Below are positions 40,283 to 48,148 of a stretch of 64,000 nt of DNA, one piece after another; the first letter of the stretch is position 1, and every line of letters starts with the position of its first letter. The stretch covers positions 310,001 through 374,000 of the forward strand of contig NZ_FNUJ01000006.1 of assembly GCF_900107925.1 (NCBI RefSeq), read 5' to 3'. Both the position numbers and the translations under genes were made by a program. This DNA comes from Amycolatopsis pretoriensis (GTDB lineage: Bacteria > Actinomycetota > Actinomycetes > Mycobacteriales > Pseudonocardiaceae). The notes under the pieces are model-generated. The model was given only the letters and a program-made list of their open reading frames with translations. It was not told the origin of the DNA and searched no databases.

Positions 40283-41239
40283 TTAGGTCAGCCATCGGAG
40301 GCCGTAGGCGTAGCCCAGCTGCGGGGCCGTGAACTCCTGGGCCACCTCGCACGCGCCGTCCAGCTCCAGCGGCGCGCCCGGTTGGGGTGGGTCCGCGAGC
40401 ACCGATGGCGGGACCCGGTCCACACGCCACACCCGCCATGGCAGCCGCTGCGGGTCGAAGCGGACCCGCACCGAGAACGACTCGCACGCCACCAGCGGCA
40501 CGAACGTGTACGACGGCCGGATCGGCAGACCGTCCTGGATCCGGATCACCAGCCCGTAGGTGTGGGTGTCGCCGCGCGACAGTGGGCGCGGGAGGTCGAG
40601 CAGCCAGCGGAAGTGCCGCTGCCCCACCCGTTTCGCGTCGGTGATCCGGACGCCGTGCTGGGCGTCGGCGGCCACCTGGCGCTCGCCGTCACCGCCGTCC
40701 TCCAGGCGGGGCACCGTGAACTGCGCCGCGATCCGGCTCAGCCCGTCGCGGGTCGCGACGACCAGCCGCTCCTCGATCAGCTCCGGCTCGGGCGTGTCGA
40801 GCCGGACGATCGCGCGCAACCGCTTGACGAACCAGCCCTGGTCCGGATCCGGGACGTCGTCACCGGGACGCGCGGCGGCCTCGATCTCGGCGGCCAGCCG
40901 CGCGAACGACCGGTCGATCCGGCGCCGCGCCGTGCGTTCGGAGACCCGCAACCGATCGGCCAGCACGCCGACCCGGTCGCTGAGCAGGGCGTGCTGCGAG
41001 CCGGGAGCGATGCCCAGCGCGACGTTGACCGCGAGCCGGTCGTCGGCCGGGAACTCCGCGATCGCCGCGGAAATCGCGTCACGCAGCACGCGCCGCGCTT
41101 CGCGGTCGTTCGCCGTGCGGTGGATCTCGCACCAGCCGGCGACGATCGGCCCGAGCCGGTCGCGCAGCCGTTCGGCTTCCAGCCCCCAGCCGCGGCGCAA
41201 CGTCGTGAGCTCGCGGAGCAACCCGTCCTCGTGTGCCAT
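40283..41239 (-). CDS. HTH protein of unknown function (actinobacterial)
   Basis: A 318-residue protein. Residues ~85-125 (LLSDRVGVLADRLRVSERTARRRIDRSFARLAAEI, partial) look like a sigma/HTH-type DNA-binding segment; the C-terminal ~150 residues are a beta-rich domain with repeated aromatic residues (HFRWLLDLPRPL, SYTFVPLVACESFSVRVRFDPQRLPWRVWRVDRVP). The same arrangement is known to me from Amycolatopsis and Streptomyces genomes only as hypothetical proteins. It may be a regulator with an attached effector domain. Divergent from the unknown gene at 41362. Confidence 0.7.
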   Translation of the reverse strand: MAHEDGLLRELTTLRRGWGLEAERLRDRLGPIVAGWCEIHRTANDREARRVLRDAISAAIAEFPADDRLAVNVALGIAPGSQHALLSDRVGVLADRLRVSERTARRRIDRSFARLAAEIEAAARPGDDVPDPDQGWFVKRLRAIVRLDTPEPELIEERLVVATRDGLSRIAAQFTVPRLEDGGDGERQVAADAQHGVRITDAKRVGQRHFRWLLDLPRPLSRGDTHTYGLVIRIQDGLPIRPSYTFVPLVACESFSVRVRFDPQRLPWRVWRVDRVPPSVLADPPQPGAPLELDGACEVAQEFTAPQLGYAYGLRWLT

Positions 41240-41361
41240 GGGGCTTCGATTGTGGCACGCGGACTTCCGCGCGATCGGCGGCTGCGCCTGCGCCGATCAG
41301 GTGATTCCCGGGTTGGCCAGCGTGTGGCCAGTTCCGCGGTGATTCGGCCCGTGGACGGCCT

Positions 41362-42423
41362 TTGCCCGTTCCCCGGCTGACCGACCATGTCCCGGTCGAC
41401 GGCATCGGGGAGGACGGGTTGCTCGACACCATTTTCCCGTGCGCGGGACCGGCGGACGTCGACGGCGTCCGGCGGCTGGCCCGCGACGGCAGGCTCGCCG
41501 GCTCCGCGTCGGCCGCCCCGCCCGGCGAGCTCGCCCGGTTGCGCGGCGCGGTCTACACGGTGGCCTGGCCACTGGTCTTCGCGCGGATCACCAAACCCCT
41601 GGAACGGCAGCGGCGGCACCCGGACTGCGCCCGCGGGCTGGAATGGCTGCGCCCCGACTGCCTCGACCGCTTCCACGACGACGTCGAAGCCGTCGTGGAG
41701 CACGCGCTGCGGCGCGCGACCGACCCCATCGAGAACTTCGACGGCTGGCTGGCGACCCGGCTGAGCCCGGCGACGGTCGACGCGCACCGGCGGCGCCGCG
41801 GCGAAATCGGGGCCCTGCAACGGCCCCGGCTGCCGGCCTGGCTGGGCGACGCCCTCGGCCGCGACCCGTGGCTGTGCGACCTCGCCGTGCAGATCCTCGT
41901 GTGGGCCGGGGTGCCGGCGACGGCGGGCGCGGAGCTGTGGCCCCTGGACGGCTGGGCGGCGCGCCGCGCCGAGGTCACCGGCGCGCCACCACCGGGCCGC
42001 GACACGCTCGACCTGGAGGTGCGGCAGGTGCTCGCGGCGATGGGCGAGCGGCCGAAGTGGTACGCGGAGCACGTCGAGCGGCCGCTCGGGCACAAGCGCG
42101 CCCCGGTGGCGCCGATGCCGGCGGACGGCGCGGCCGAGCCCGTCCCGCTGCAGCTGGTGGGCGAGGCCGAAGCGGACGACACCCGGCTGGCCGGCCTTGC
42201 CGAGCAGGCACTGCGCGCGATCGAAGCCGGGCTGGACCGCGGCGAAGACCCGCCGACGGCGGTGGGCGCGGTGGTCCGGCGGGTGTTCGGGGCCGGCGGA
42301 GGAGCATTGGACCGGTTGCCGCACAACGGATCCACGCTCGACGACTGGCTAGCCACCGCCCTCGCCGACGAGGCCCGGCTCGAGCGGATCGTCGCGACGG
42401 TGCTCGCGATCCTGGACCGCTGA
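41362..42423 (+). CDS. Conserved hypothetical protein
   Basis: A 353-residue protein with GTG or ATG start near 41362 (the first residues MPVPRLTDHVPVDGIGEDGLLDTIF have no clear ribosome site, so a downstream start is possible). The helical N-terminal half with WLATRLSPATVDAHRRRRGEIGALQRPRLPAWLGDALG resembles a sigma-factor or HTH region 2-like helix, but no known domain is convincing. The C-terminus (LPHNGSTLDDWLATALADEARLERIVATVLAIL) is helical. It overlaps the 3' end of the minus-strand gene at 42349 by 75 bp. Unknown function. Confidence 0.6.
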   Translation: MPVPRLTDHVPVDGIGEDGLLDTIFPCAGPADVDGVRRLARDGRLAGSASAAPPGELARLRGAVYTVAWPLVFARITKPLERQRRHPDCARGLEWLRPDCLDRFHDDVEAVVEHALRRATDPIENFDGWLATRLSPATVDAHRRRRGEIGALQRPRLPAWLGDALGRDPWLCDLAVQILVWAGVPATAGAELWPLDGWAARRAEVTGAPPPGRDTLDLEVRQVLAAMGERPKWYAEHVERPLGHKRAPVAPMPADGAAEPVPLQLVGEAEADDTRLAGLAEQALRAIEAGLDRGEDPPTAVGAVVRRVFGAGGGALDRLPHNGSTLDDWLATALADEARLERIVATVLAILDR

Positions 42424-42819
42424 GGACCGGCCGGGCGGCCGCCGGTGGACGGTGGCCGAGAGCGCGCCGAGGCGGCTCGGGGCCGGGTTGTCGCGGTCCG
42501 CCACCGAGGACTCCGCGGGATTCGGCTGCCCACAGGCATCCTCGGCCGCCGAGGGCCGCTGGGCGGGTCTGCCGGGCGGGCACCCGAGGACCGTGGCCGA
42601 GGGCCCAGGCCCGCCGCCGGGAGCGGGATCCGGCTGCTCGCAAGCATTCCCGGCCGCCGAGTCCAACCGGGCGGCCAGCACTTCGAACAGCGTCTCCCGC
42701 GACCACCCCGCGGCTTGCGCCCGGGTGTCCGCCGCGGTCAGCTCGGCCAGCAGGACCGCGCGGACCGCCGCGCGGGTTCTCTCCGCGAGTCTCGTGGGCG
42801 GGACAGCTGATCCGGCCAC
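42349..42819 (-). CDS. Hypothetical protein
   Basis: A 156-residue protein starting with the GTG at 42819, which has AAAGGAGG six bases ahead. The first ~55 residues (RLAERTRAAVRAVLLAELTAADTRAQAAGWSRETLFEVLAARLD, in part) look like a genuine helical domain, while the rest is low-complexity, rich in Pro, Gly and Ser, and its last 75 bp overlap the plus-strand gene ending at 42423. The family is unknown. It is 59 bp downstream of the gene at 42879 in the same direction. The low-complexity tail may mean a frameshift or a fast-evolving region. Confidence 0.45.
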   Translation of the reverse strand: MAGSAVPPTRLAERTRAAVRAVLLAELTAADTRAQAAGWSRETLFEVLAARLDSAAGNACEQPDPAPGGGPGPSATVLGCPPGRPAQRPSAAEDACGQPNPAESSVADRDNPAPSRLGALSATVHRRPPGRSSAVQDREHRRDDPLEPGLVGEGGG

Positions 42820-42878
42820 CCCTGCCTCCTTTCGCCCGGCACCGTCGGCCGGCCCAGCCTTCTCCTGACGGACGGCCG

Positions 42879-43442
42879 TCAGCGCCACCACGACGGCGGT
42901 GGCACCGGCAGCCGCAGCGGGCAGCCCGTGTGGCGGCCCGTCCAGCAGTCGGCCAGCCAGCGCGTCAGCGCGACCGGCCCGAGCAGGCTGTCTTCCCACA
43001 CCGGCGTCAGTTCGCCGGCCCGGCGGAGCATCGTTTCGGCCGTGGCGCAGAAGGAAATGATCGCGGCGACGGCGGCGTCGGCCCGCGCGACCGGCCAGGC
43101 CACCGCGGCTCCGGGCAGCCGGGCCGGGACGGCCAGGCCGGGGCCGAAGGTGCAGTTGCGGGTCAGCTGGAGCGCGAGGTCGAACTCGACCGCTTCGGCG
43201 TGCTGCTGCCGGGCCCGCCATCGAGGCGATGCCGCGGCGGCGTGCAGCCCGGCGAGCCGGGCGGCGACCAACCCGTCCCACACCGTCAAGAGCACCCCTC
43301 GCGTGTCGGCGGGATGAGCGCCGGCGAGATCGAGGGTGACGGCGCTGAGCCAGGCACACGGGTCCTTGACTTGACTATCAGCGGCGACGGTCACGGCAGC
43401 CAGTCTCGCACCGGAAAGCACGTCCGGCAGCAAGATGATCAT
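42879..43442 (-). CDS. Hypothetical protein
   Basis: A 187-residue protein with no known domain. It begins MIILLPDVLSGARLAAVTVAA and is rich in Trp (six, including RHWRARQQ-type basic motifs); a helical region AVAWPVARADAAVAAIISFCATAETML might be buried or membrane-facing. Start uncertain: no clear ribosome site; a later GTG (VKDPCAWLSAV) is possible. Probably co-transcribed with the gene at 42349. Function cannot be inferred. Confidence 0.45.
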   Translation of the reverse strand: MIILLPDVLSGARLAAVTVAADSQVKDPCAWLSAVTLDLAGAHPADTRGVLLTVWDGLVAARLAGLHAAAASPRWRARQQHAEAVEFDLALQLTRNCTFGPGLAVPARLPGAAVAWPVARADAAVAAIISFCATAETMLRRAGELTPVWEDSLLGPVALTRWLADCWTGRHTGCPLRLPVPPPSWWR

Positions 43443-43602
43443 GGTTCACGGCAGGACCACCCGGTCGGTGGCGAACCGTTGAGCGGCTGAGTACCACCTT
43501 TGGGCACTGCGGGTGACCGAACCGTTACGGTTGTGCCATCATGTCGGCGCTCAGTGCCGAGCACGCCCCTCGTCCGTCCCTCCCCGAAAGGCCGTCACCG
43601 CC

Positions 43603-43884
43603 GTGATCAAGACCAGCAAGAGCCGGGCCGGCACCCAGCGCGTCACCTTCAGCCTCCCGGCCGGGGCGCCACCCGGACGGGTGAGCGTCGTGGGGTCGTT
43701 CAACGACTGGACGCCCGGCCGCCACCACCTGACCCCGCGCTCCAACGGCCGCCGGTCGGCTTCGGTGGAAGTCACGCCGGGCACCGTGCTGCAGTTCCGC
43801 TACCTCGGCGAGGACGGCCACTGGTTCGACGACCCCGAGGTGCCGGACCGCGTGGACGGCAACTGCGTGTACGCGACGAACTGA
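43603..43884 (+). CDS. Isoamylase early-set / glycogen-binding-like (CBM48) protein
   Basis: A 93-residue protein starting at GTG 43603 (MIKTSKSRAGTQRVTFSLPAG). RVSVVGSFNDWTPGRHHLTPRSNG and SASVEVTPGTVLQFRYLGEDGHWFDDPEV are the signature of the N-terminal isoamylase/AMPK glycogen-binding (CBM48) fold (V-x-G-x-F-N-x-W). Such a single domain could bind glycogen or regulate an enzyme of glycogen metabolism, but none is encoded nearby. Weak ribosome site. Confidence 0.75.
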   Translation: MIKTSKSRAGTQRVTFSLPAGAPPGRVSVVGSFNDWTPGRHHLTPRSNGRRSASVEVTPGTVLQFRYLGEDGHWFDDPEVPDRVDGNCVYATN

Positions 43885-43894
43885 GTCGGCGCTG

Positions 43895-44611
43895 TCAGGA
43901 CTTCCGGCGCGGCTTGCCCCGCTTCGGGGCGCCGCCGCCGGACCGGCGGGCGACCGGCTTCTTCGGCGCCGCCGCCTTCCGCTCCGGGCGCTTCTTCTCC
44001 GATGACGCCGGCTGCTGCTGGCGTCCGCGCGTGCTGTTGAGCGTGCGGCCGCGGACGATGCCGATGAACGTCTCCATCAGCTCCGTCGTCTCGTCCTCGA
44101 GCCACGACAACGCCACGCTCGACTGCGGCGCGTCCGCGACCGTCCGGTACGTCAGGTCGCGGCGGTGGTGCAGGCGGGCCAGCGACTGCGGGACCACCAG
44201 CACACCCACGCCCGCCGCCACCAGCTCGATCGCGTCCGCCGTCGACTCCGGGCGGGAGACCGCCGGGCGGCCCGGGAGCGACGGCCACTCGATCGTGTCG
44301 TCCAGCGGGTGCAGCACGACGTCGTCCGCCAAGTCCGCTGTGGACACTTCGTCGGCCGCCGCGATCAGGTGGTCCTTCGGGACGACCACCACCGTCGTCT
44401 CGGTGTACAGCGGGATGGCGTGGAGGCCGTCGCGGTCGATCGGGGACCGCAGCAGCGCCGCGTCCGCCCCGCGCGCGCGGATCAGCTCCGTCGCTTCGGC
44501 CGCGGGCACCGCGACCAGCTCCAGCGGCACGTCCGGCTGCCGCTCGCCCCAGGTCCGCACCCACTTGGCGGGCGTCGCGCCCGGGACGTACGCGAGACGG
44601 AACGAGGTCAC
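43895..44611 (-). CDS. LysR-type substrate-binding domain protein lacking HTH, basic tail
   Basis: A 238-residue protein. It consists of the periplasmic-binding-like effector domain of LysR regulators (MTSFRLAYVPGATPAKWVRTW, FIGIVRGRTLNSTRG) but the N-terminal DNA-binding domain is missing. Instead the C-terminus has ~45 Lys/Arg/Ala-rich residues (EKKRPERKAAAPKKPVARR) resembling a histone-like nucleic-acid-binding tail. It is divergent from the DUF5997/kynureninase pair; start codons are 42 bp apart, implying a shared promoter region. I recall the same arrangement with DUF5997 in other actinomycetes. Confidence 0.75.
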   Translation of the reverse strand: MTSFRLAYVPGATPAKWVRTWGERQPDVPLELVAVPAAEATELIRARGADAALLRSPIDRDGLHAIPLYTETTVVVVPKDHLIAAADEVSTADLADDVVLHPLDDTIEWPSLPGRPAVSRPESTADAIELVAAGVGVLVVPQSLARLHHRRDLTYRTVADAPQSSVALSWLEDETTELMETFIGIVRGRTLNSTRGRQQQPASSEKKRPERKAAAPKKPVARRSGGGAPKRGKPRRKS

Positions 44612-44653
44612 CGGGTCAGGCTACCGGGCGGGGCGCTGGCTACCCTGGACGGC

Positions 44654-45025
44654 ATGACGTCGCACAAGACCGCCCAGACGATGAAGCCCGCGACGGCGGC
44701 GAAGAAGCTGGGTGTGTACCTCGAAGCCACGCCCCCGGAGTTCCAGGAGGGCGTCGTCTCGCGCGACGAGCTGAACGCGCTGCAGGCCGAACCGCCGGAG
44801 TGGCTGCGCGAGCTGCGCCGCACCGGCCCGCACCCGCGGCCGGTCGTCGCGGCGAAGCTGGGCATCTCCATCGGCGGCCTCACCCGCGGCGGGATCACCG
44901 ACGCGCTCACCACCGAGCAGATCGACGCGCTCAAGACCGAGAACCCCGACTGGCTGGTGCGCGAACGCGCCACCCAGGCCGAGGTGCGCAAGGAAACCGA
45001 GCGCGTCAAGGAGAAGAACCGCTGA
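44654..45025 (+). CDS. DUF5997 family protein
   Basis: A 123-residue actinobacterial protein. MKPATAAKKLGVYLEATPPEFQEGVVSRDELNALQAEPPEWL (partial) and the second half TTEQIDALKTENPDWLVRERATQAEVRKETERVKEKN are characteristic of DUF5997; the repeated ELNAL/QIDALK motifs suggest two copies of a helical unit that may bind nucleic acid or protein. It precedes the kynureninase gene with a 4-base overlap and is divergent from the LysR-effector-domain protein with which it commonly co-occurs. Function unknown. Confidence 0.8.
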   Translation: MTSHKTAQTMKPATAAKKLGVYLEATPPEFQEGVVSRDELNALQAEPPEWLRELRRTGPHPRPVVAAKLGISIGGLTRGGITDALTTEQIDALKTENPDWLVRERATQAEVRKETERVKEKNR

Positions 45026-46215
45026 CCACGCCCGAAGAAGCCGCGCGCCTCGACGCCGAAGACGAGCTGGCCGCGTTCCGGGACCGGTTCGTCCCGATCA
45101 CCGACGAGAGCGTCGTCGCCTACCTCGACGGGAACTCCCTCGGCCGCCCGCTGCGCGCCACCGCCGACCGCCTTCGGGAAGTCGTCGCCGAGCAGTGGGG
45201 CGCGCGGCTCATCCGGTCGTGGGAAGAGCGCTGGCTGGAGCTGCCCGAGCGGATCGGGGACGAGCTGGGCCGCGTCGCCCTCGGGGCCGCGCCCGGGCAG
45301 ACGATCGTCGCCGACTCGACGTCCGTGTGCCTGTACAAGGTGCTCCGGGCGGCCGTCGCGCTGCGACCCGGGCGCGACGAGCTCGTCACCGACACCGCGA
45401 ACTTCCCCACCGACCGGTTCCTGGTCGACAGCGTCGGCGCCGAACTCGGCCTCACGGTCCGGTGGATCGAGGGCCCGGACGACGTCGCCGCGGTCGCCGG
45501 CCCGCGCACGGCGGCCGTCGTACTGTCCCATGTGGACTACCGCTCGGCCGCGATCGCCGACCTCGCCGGGATCACGCGGGTGGTGCACGAGCGCGGCGGC
45601 CTGACGGTCTGGGACCTCTGCCACAGCGTCGGCTCGATCCCGGTGGCGCTGGACGCCGACGGCGCCGACTTCGCCGTCGGCTGCACGTACAAGTTCCTCA
45701 ACGCCGGCCCCGGCGCTCCCGCGTTCCTCTACGTCAACGCGCGTCACCACGAGGCGTTCGGGCAGCCGATCACCGGCTGGATGGGCGCGGCCGACACGTT
45801 CGGGATGGCCGAGCGGTACGTGCCCGCGCCCGGCATCCGCCGCGCGCTGTCCGGCACGCCGCCGGTGCTCGGCATGGTGGGCGTCCAGGAGGGCGTGGCG
45901 CTGCTGGCCGAGGCAGGGATCGAGCGGGTGCGCGCGAAGGCGGTCGCGCTCGGGCGCTGGGTGCTCGACCTCGCCGACGAGTGGCTCGTGCCGCTCGGGT
46001 TCACCGTGGCCTCGCCGCGGGAGGACGCGCGGCGGGGCGGGCACGTCACCCTGCGGCACCCGGACGCGGAACGGCTGTCGCGCGTGCTGATCGACAACGG
46101 GGTGCTCATCGACTTCCGCCGTCCGGACGGCATCCGCATCGGGTTGAGCCCGCTGACGACGGGGTTCACCGAGGTCCGCGCGGCCATGGAACGGATCCGC
46201 GAACTCGCCGGATAG
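45022..46215 (+). CDS. kynU: Kynureninase, apparently initiated at a CTG codon
   Basis: A ~397-residue PLP enzyme cleaving kynurenine to anthranilate (or 3-hydroxykynurenine to 3-hydroxyanthranilate). VAYLDGNSLGRPLRATADRL and WEERW match the kynureninase N-terminus, VWDLCHSVGSIPVAL the Asp-containing loop, GCTYKFLNAGPGAP the PLP-lysine motif and the GWMGAADTFGM arm is present. No ATG, GTG or TTG is available in frame at the start: the first credible codon is CTG at 45022, overlapping the DUF5997 stop (CTGA) with AAGGAG eight bases ahead. Translation may be coupled to DUF5997. Tryptophan 2,3-dioxygenase is not in the window. Confidence 0.88.
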   Translation: MTTPEEAARLDAEDELAAFRDRFVPITDESVVAYLDGNSLGRPLRATADRLREVVAEQWGARLIRSWEERWLELPERIGDELGRVALGAAPGQTIVADSTSVCLYKVLRAAVALRPGRDELVTDTANFPTDRFLVDSVGAELGLTVRWIEGPDDVAAVAGPRTAAVVLSHVDYRSAAIADLAGITRVVHERGGLTVWDLCHSVGSIPVALDADGADFAVGCTYKFLNAGPGAPAFLYVNARHHEAFGQPITGWMGAADTFGMAERYVPAPGIRRALSGTPPVLGMVGVQEGVALLAEAGIERVRAKAVALGRWVLDLADEWLVPLGFTVASPREDARRGGHVTLRHPDAERLSRVLIDNGVLIDFRRPDGIRIGLSPLTTGFTEVRAAMERIRELAG

Positions 46216-46241
46216 TAGCCATGTACTTAATAGCCATGTAC
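46216..46241. promoter_or_regulatory. Direct repeat in the marR promoter
   Basis: TAGCCATGTAC occurs at 46216-46226 and 46231-46241 (15-bp spacing), just upstream of the MarR gene at 46252. The repeat, within an AT-rich patch (ACTTAATAG) flanked by high GC, is a likely operator or activator site for the MarR protein. Confidence 0.5.
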
Positions 46242-46251
46242 AGTATTTGGC

Positions 46252-46695
46252 ATGAGCACTCCCGGGCACCTCATCTGGCGGCTGTCGATGAAGTGGCGCG
46301 TGGCGGTCGACCGCGCGTTGGCCCCCGCGGGCCTCACGCACGCGCAGTACGTCTTCCTGTCCTCCCTCTTCGGCCTGGAACGCGCCGGAAACACCCCCAG
46401 CCAGCGGGAACTCGCTGACGAGACCGGGCTGGAAGCGCTCTACACCTCCAAGCTCGCGCGCTCCCTGGACGCCGATGGCCTGATCGAGCGCACCCGCGAC
46501 CCGGCGGACACCCGCACGATCCGGCTGAGCCTCACCCCACGCGGCCGCGAAGTCGTCGAGCCGGCGATCGCCACCGTCGCCGAGCTGCTCGACCGCCTCC
46601 TCGCCCCGCTCGGCGGCCGGGCCGGTGACCGCACCGCGGCCCTGAGCCGCGAACTCACGCTCCTCCTCGACACCCCGCTGAAGGACGAGAAATGA
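46252..46695 (+). CDS. MarR-family transcriptional regulator
   Basis: A 147-residue MarR repressor. SQRELADETGLEALYTSKLARSLDADGLIERTRDPADTRTIRLSLTPRG (in part) is the winged HTH with the wing DPADTRTIRLSLT. It overlaps the dehalogenase gene by ATGA, so the two are co-translated, and the MarR protein should control it. Ligand unknown but may be the halogenated or aliphatic compound the enzyme acts on. Upstream direct repeats may be its site. Confidence 0.88.
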   Translation: MSTPGHLIWRLSMKWRVAVDRALAPAGLTHAQYVFLSSLFGLERAGNTPSQRELADETGLEALYTSKLARSLDADGLIERTRDPADTRTIRLSLTPRGREVVEPAIATVAELLDRLLAPLGGRAGDRTAALSRELTLLLDTPLKDEK

Positions 46696-47519
46696 CGCTG
46701 CACCACGAAGAATCCGGCGACGGCACCCCGATCGTCTTCCTGCACGGCAACCCCGGTTCGTCGCACGGCTGGCGCCACGTCCTGCCGCACGTCGGCGGCG
46801 GCCGGCTGCTCGCTCCCGACCTCATCGGCATGGGCCGGTCCCCCAAGCCGGACATCGCGTACTCCTTCGCCGACCACGCCGGCCACCTCGACGCCTGGTT
46901 CGACGCGCTCGGCCTCGACGACGTCGTCCTCGTCGGGCACGACTGGGGTGGCGCGCTCGCCTTCGACTTCGCCGCCCGGCACCCGGGCCGCGTCCGGGGC
47001 GTGGCGTTCTTCGAGACGATCGTCAAGCCGATGGCCTGGGACGACGTGTCGCCGCAGGCCGCGGAACGCACGCGCAAGATCCGCACCCCCGGCGTCGGCG
47101 AGCAAATGGTGCTGGAAGAGAACCTGTTCGTGCGGCAGGCGTTCACCGGCGGCGTCCGCACGCCGGTGGCGGACCTCGAGCCGTACCTCGCGCCGTTCCC
47201 GACGCCGGAAAGCCGCCGCCCGGTCCTCGCGTGGGCGCGGCAGCTGCCTCTCGGCGGCGAGCCGGCCGAGGTCGTCGCGCGCGTCGAGGCCTACGACGAG
47301 TGGCTGGCCGGCAGCACCGGGACGCCGAAGCTGCTGATGACGTTCGAAGGCTCCCCCACGCTGCTCATCGGGGAGAAGGTGGCGCAGTGGTGCCGGGAGC
47401 ACATCGCCGCGCTCGACGTCGTCGCGTGCGGCGAAGCCGGGCACCACGCCCAGGAGGACCGGCCGAAGGAGATCGCCGGTGAGATCTCCGCCTGGCTGGA
47501 CCGCCACGGCCTCCGGTGA
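46692..47519 (+). CDS. Haloalkane dehalogenase-like alpha/beta hydrolase (DhaA type)
   Basis: A 275-residue alpha/beta hydrolase of the haloalkane dehalogenase family. IVFLHGNPGSSHGWR supplies the halide-stabilising Asn; VGHDWGGALAF has the nucleophile Asp (instead of Ser) followed by the halide-binding Trp; the acid Glu after strand beta-6 aligns in FFETIVKPM, and His in GHHAQEDRP. This HLD-II pattern of residues strongly suggests hydrolysis of carbon-halogen bonds, rather than esterase action. It is coupled to a MarR gene. Natural substrates of such actinomycete enzymes are usually unknown. Confidence 0.85.
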   Translation: MTLHHEESGDGTPIVFLHGNPGSSHGWRHVLPHVGGGRLLAPDLIGMGRSPKPDIAYSFADHAGHLDAWFDALGLDDVVLVGHDWGGALAFDFAARHPGRVRGVAFFETIVKPMAWDDVSPQAAERTRKIRTPGVGEQMVLEENLFVRQAFTGGVRTPVADLEPYLAPFPTPESRRPVLAWARQLPLGGEPAEVVARVEAYDEWLAGSTGTPKLLMTFEGSPTLLIGEKVAQWCREHIAALDVVACGEAGHHAQEDRPKEIAGEISAWLDRHGLR

Positions 47520-47520
47520 G

Positions 47521-48147
47521 TCAGCGGTGCCGCAGCGGCGGGGTCGCATCGACGCCGAGGACGCGCGCCGCGACCCACGCCAGCGAGTCCGCGGTGCGGG
47601 CCGGGGTGTCCGACGGCTGCATCACGTGGCTCAGGACCGTGCGGACCACGATGTCGATCACCACGCCGAGCTGCTCGGGGGTGAACGGCAGGTCGTAGGC
47701 CGTCACGCGGGCGGTCAGCATCACCTTCGCCTGCGTCAGCAGCGTGCCCGCCTCCGTCGTGAGCAGCGGCAGCAGTTCGGACGCCGTGCCGTGGGTCGCG
47801 GACGCGATCGCGCGCAGCAGCGTGTTGTCGTCGGCGAGCTCCAGGACCGCGCGGACGGCGTCGTAGATGGCCTCGACCAGGTCGTCCTCGTGGCGGTCGA
47901 ACGCCGCCGCGACGACCGACAGGAACCGGGCCAGCTCGTGCGTGACCATCGCTTCGGCCAGCGCCGCCTTCGAGCCGATCTCGTTGTAGACCGTCTGCCG
48001 GCTGACGCCGACGACCTCGGCCAGCCGGGCCATCGTGACCGCCTGCCAGCCCGACCGCGCGGTCAGCTCGATCGCCGCGGTGATGATCGGCTGCCGGTGC
48101 TGACCACCCTCGGGCGCCGCCGGAAGTGCCGCACTCATGATCGCCAT
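47521..48147 (-). CDS. TetR-family regulator of the alkane operon
   Basis: A 208-residue TetR regulator. HTH ITAAIELTARSGWQAVTMARLAEVVGVSRQTVYNEIGSKAALAEA (partial) with SRQTVYNEIGSK recognition helix. It lies 1 bp after the reductase gene on the same strand, as the last gene of the alkB operon, matching the known layout of alkB operons in Rhodococcus and Mycobacterium where a TetR (AlkU/AlkX-type) follows the rubredoxin reductase. Likely represses the operon until alkane-derived products bind. Start at 48147 or 48138 is uncertain. Confidence 0.88.
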   Translation of the reverse strand: MAIMSAALPAAPEGGQHRQPIITAAIELTARSGWQAVTMARLAEVVGVSRQTVYNEIGSKAALAEAMVTHELARFLSVVAAAFDRHEDDLVEAIYDAVRAVLELADDNTLLRAIASATHGTASELLPLLTTEAGTLLTQAKVMLTARVTAYDLPFTPEQLGVVIDIVVRTVLSHVMQPSDTPARTADSLAWVAARVLGVDATPPLRHR

Positions 48148-48148
48148 T

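Noticed and set aside
42452..42868. Plus-strand open frame of 138 codons
   Set aside because: Ser/Ala/Pro-rich; the minus-strand frame has a strong AAAGGAGG site and a helical N-terminal domain, so it is preferred.
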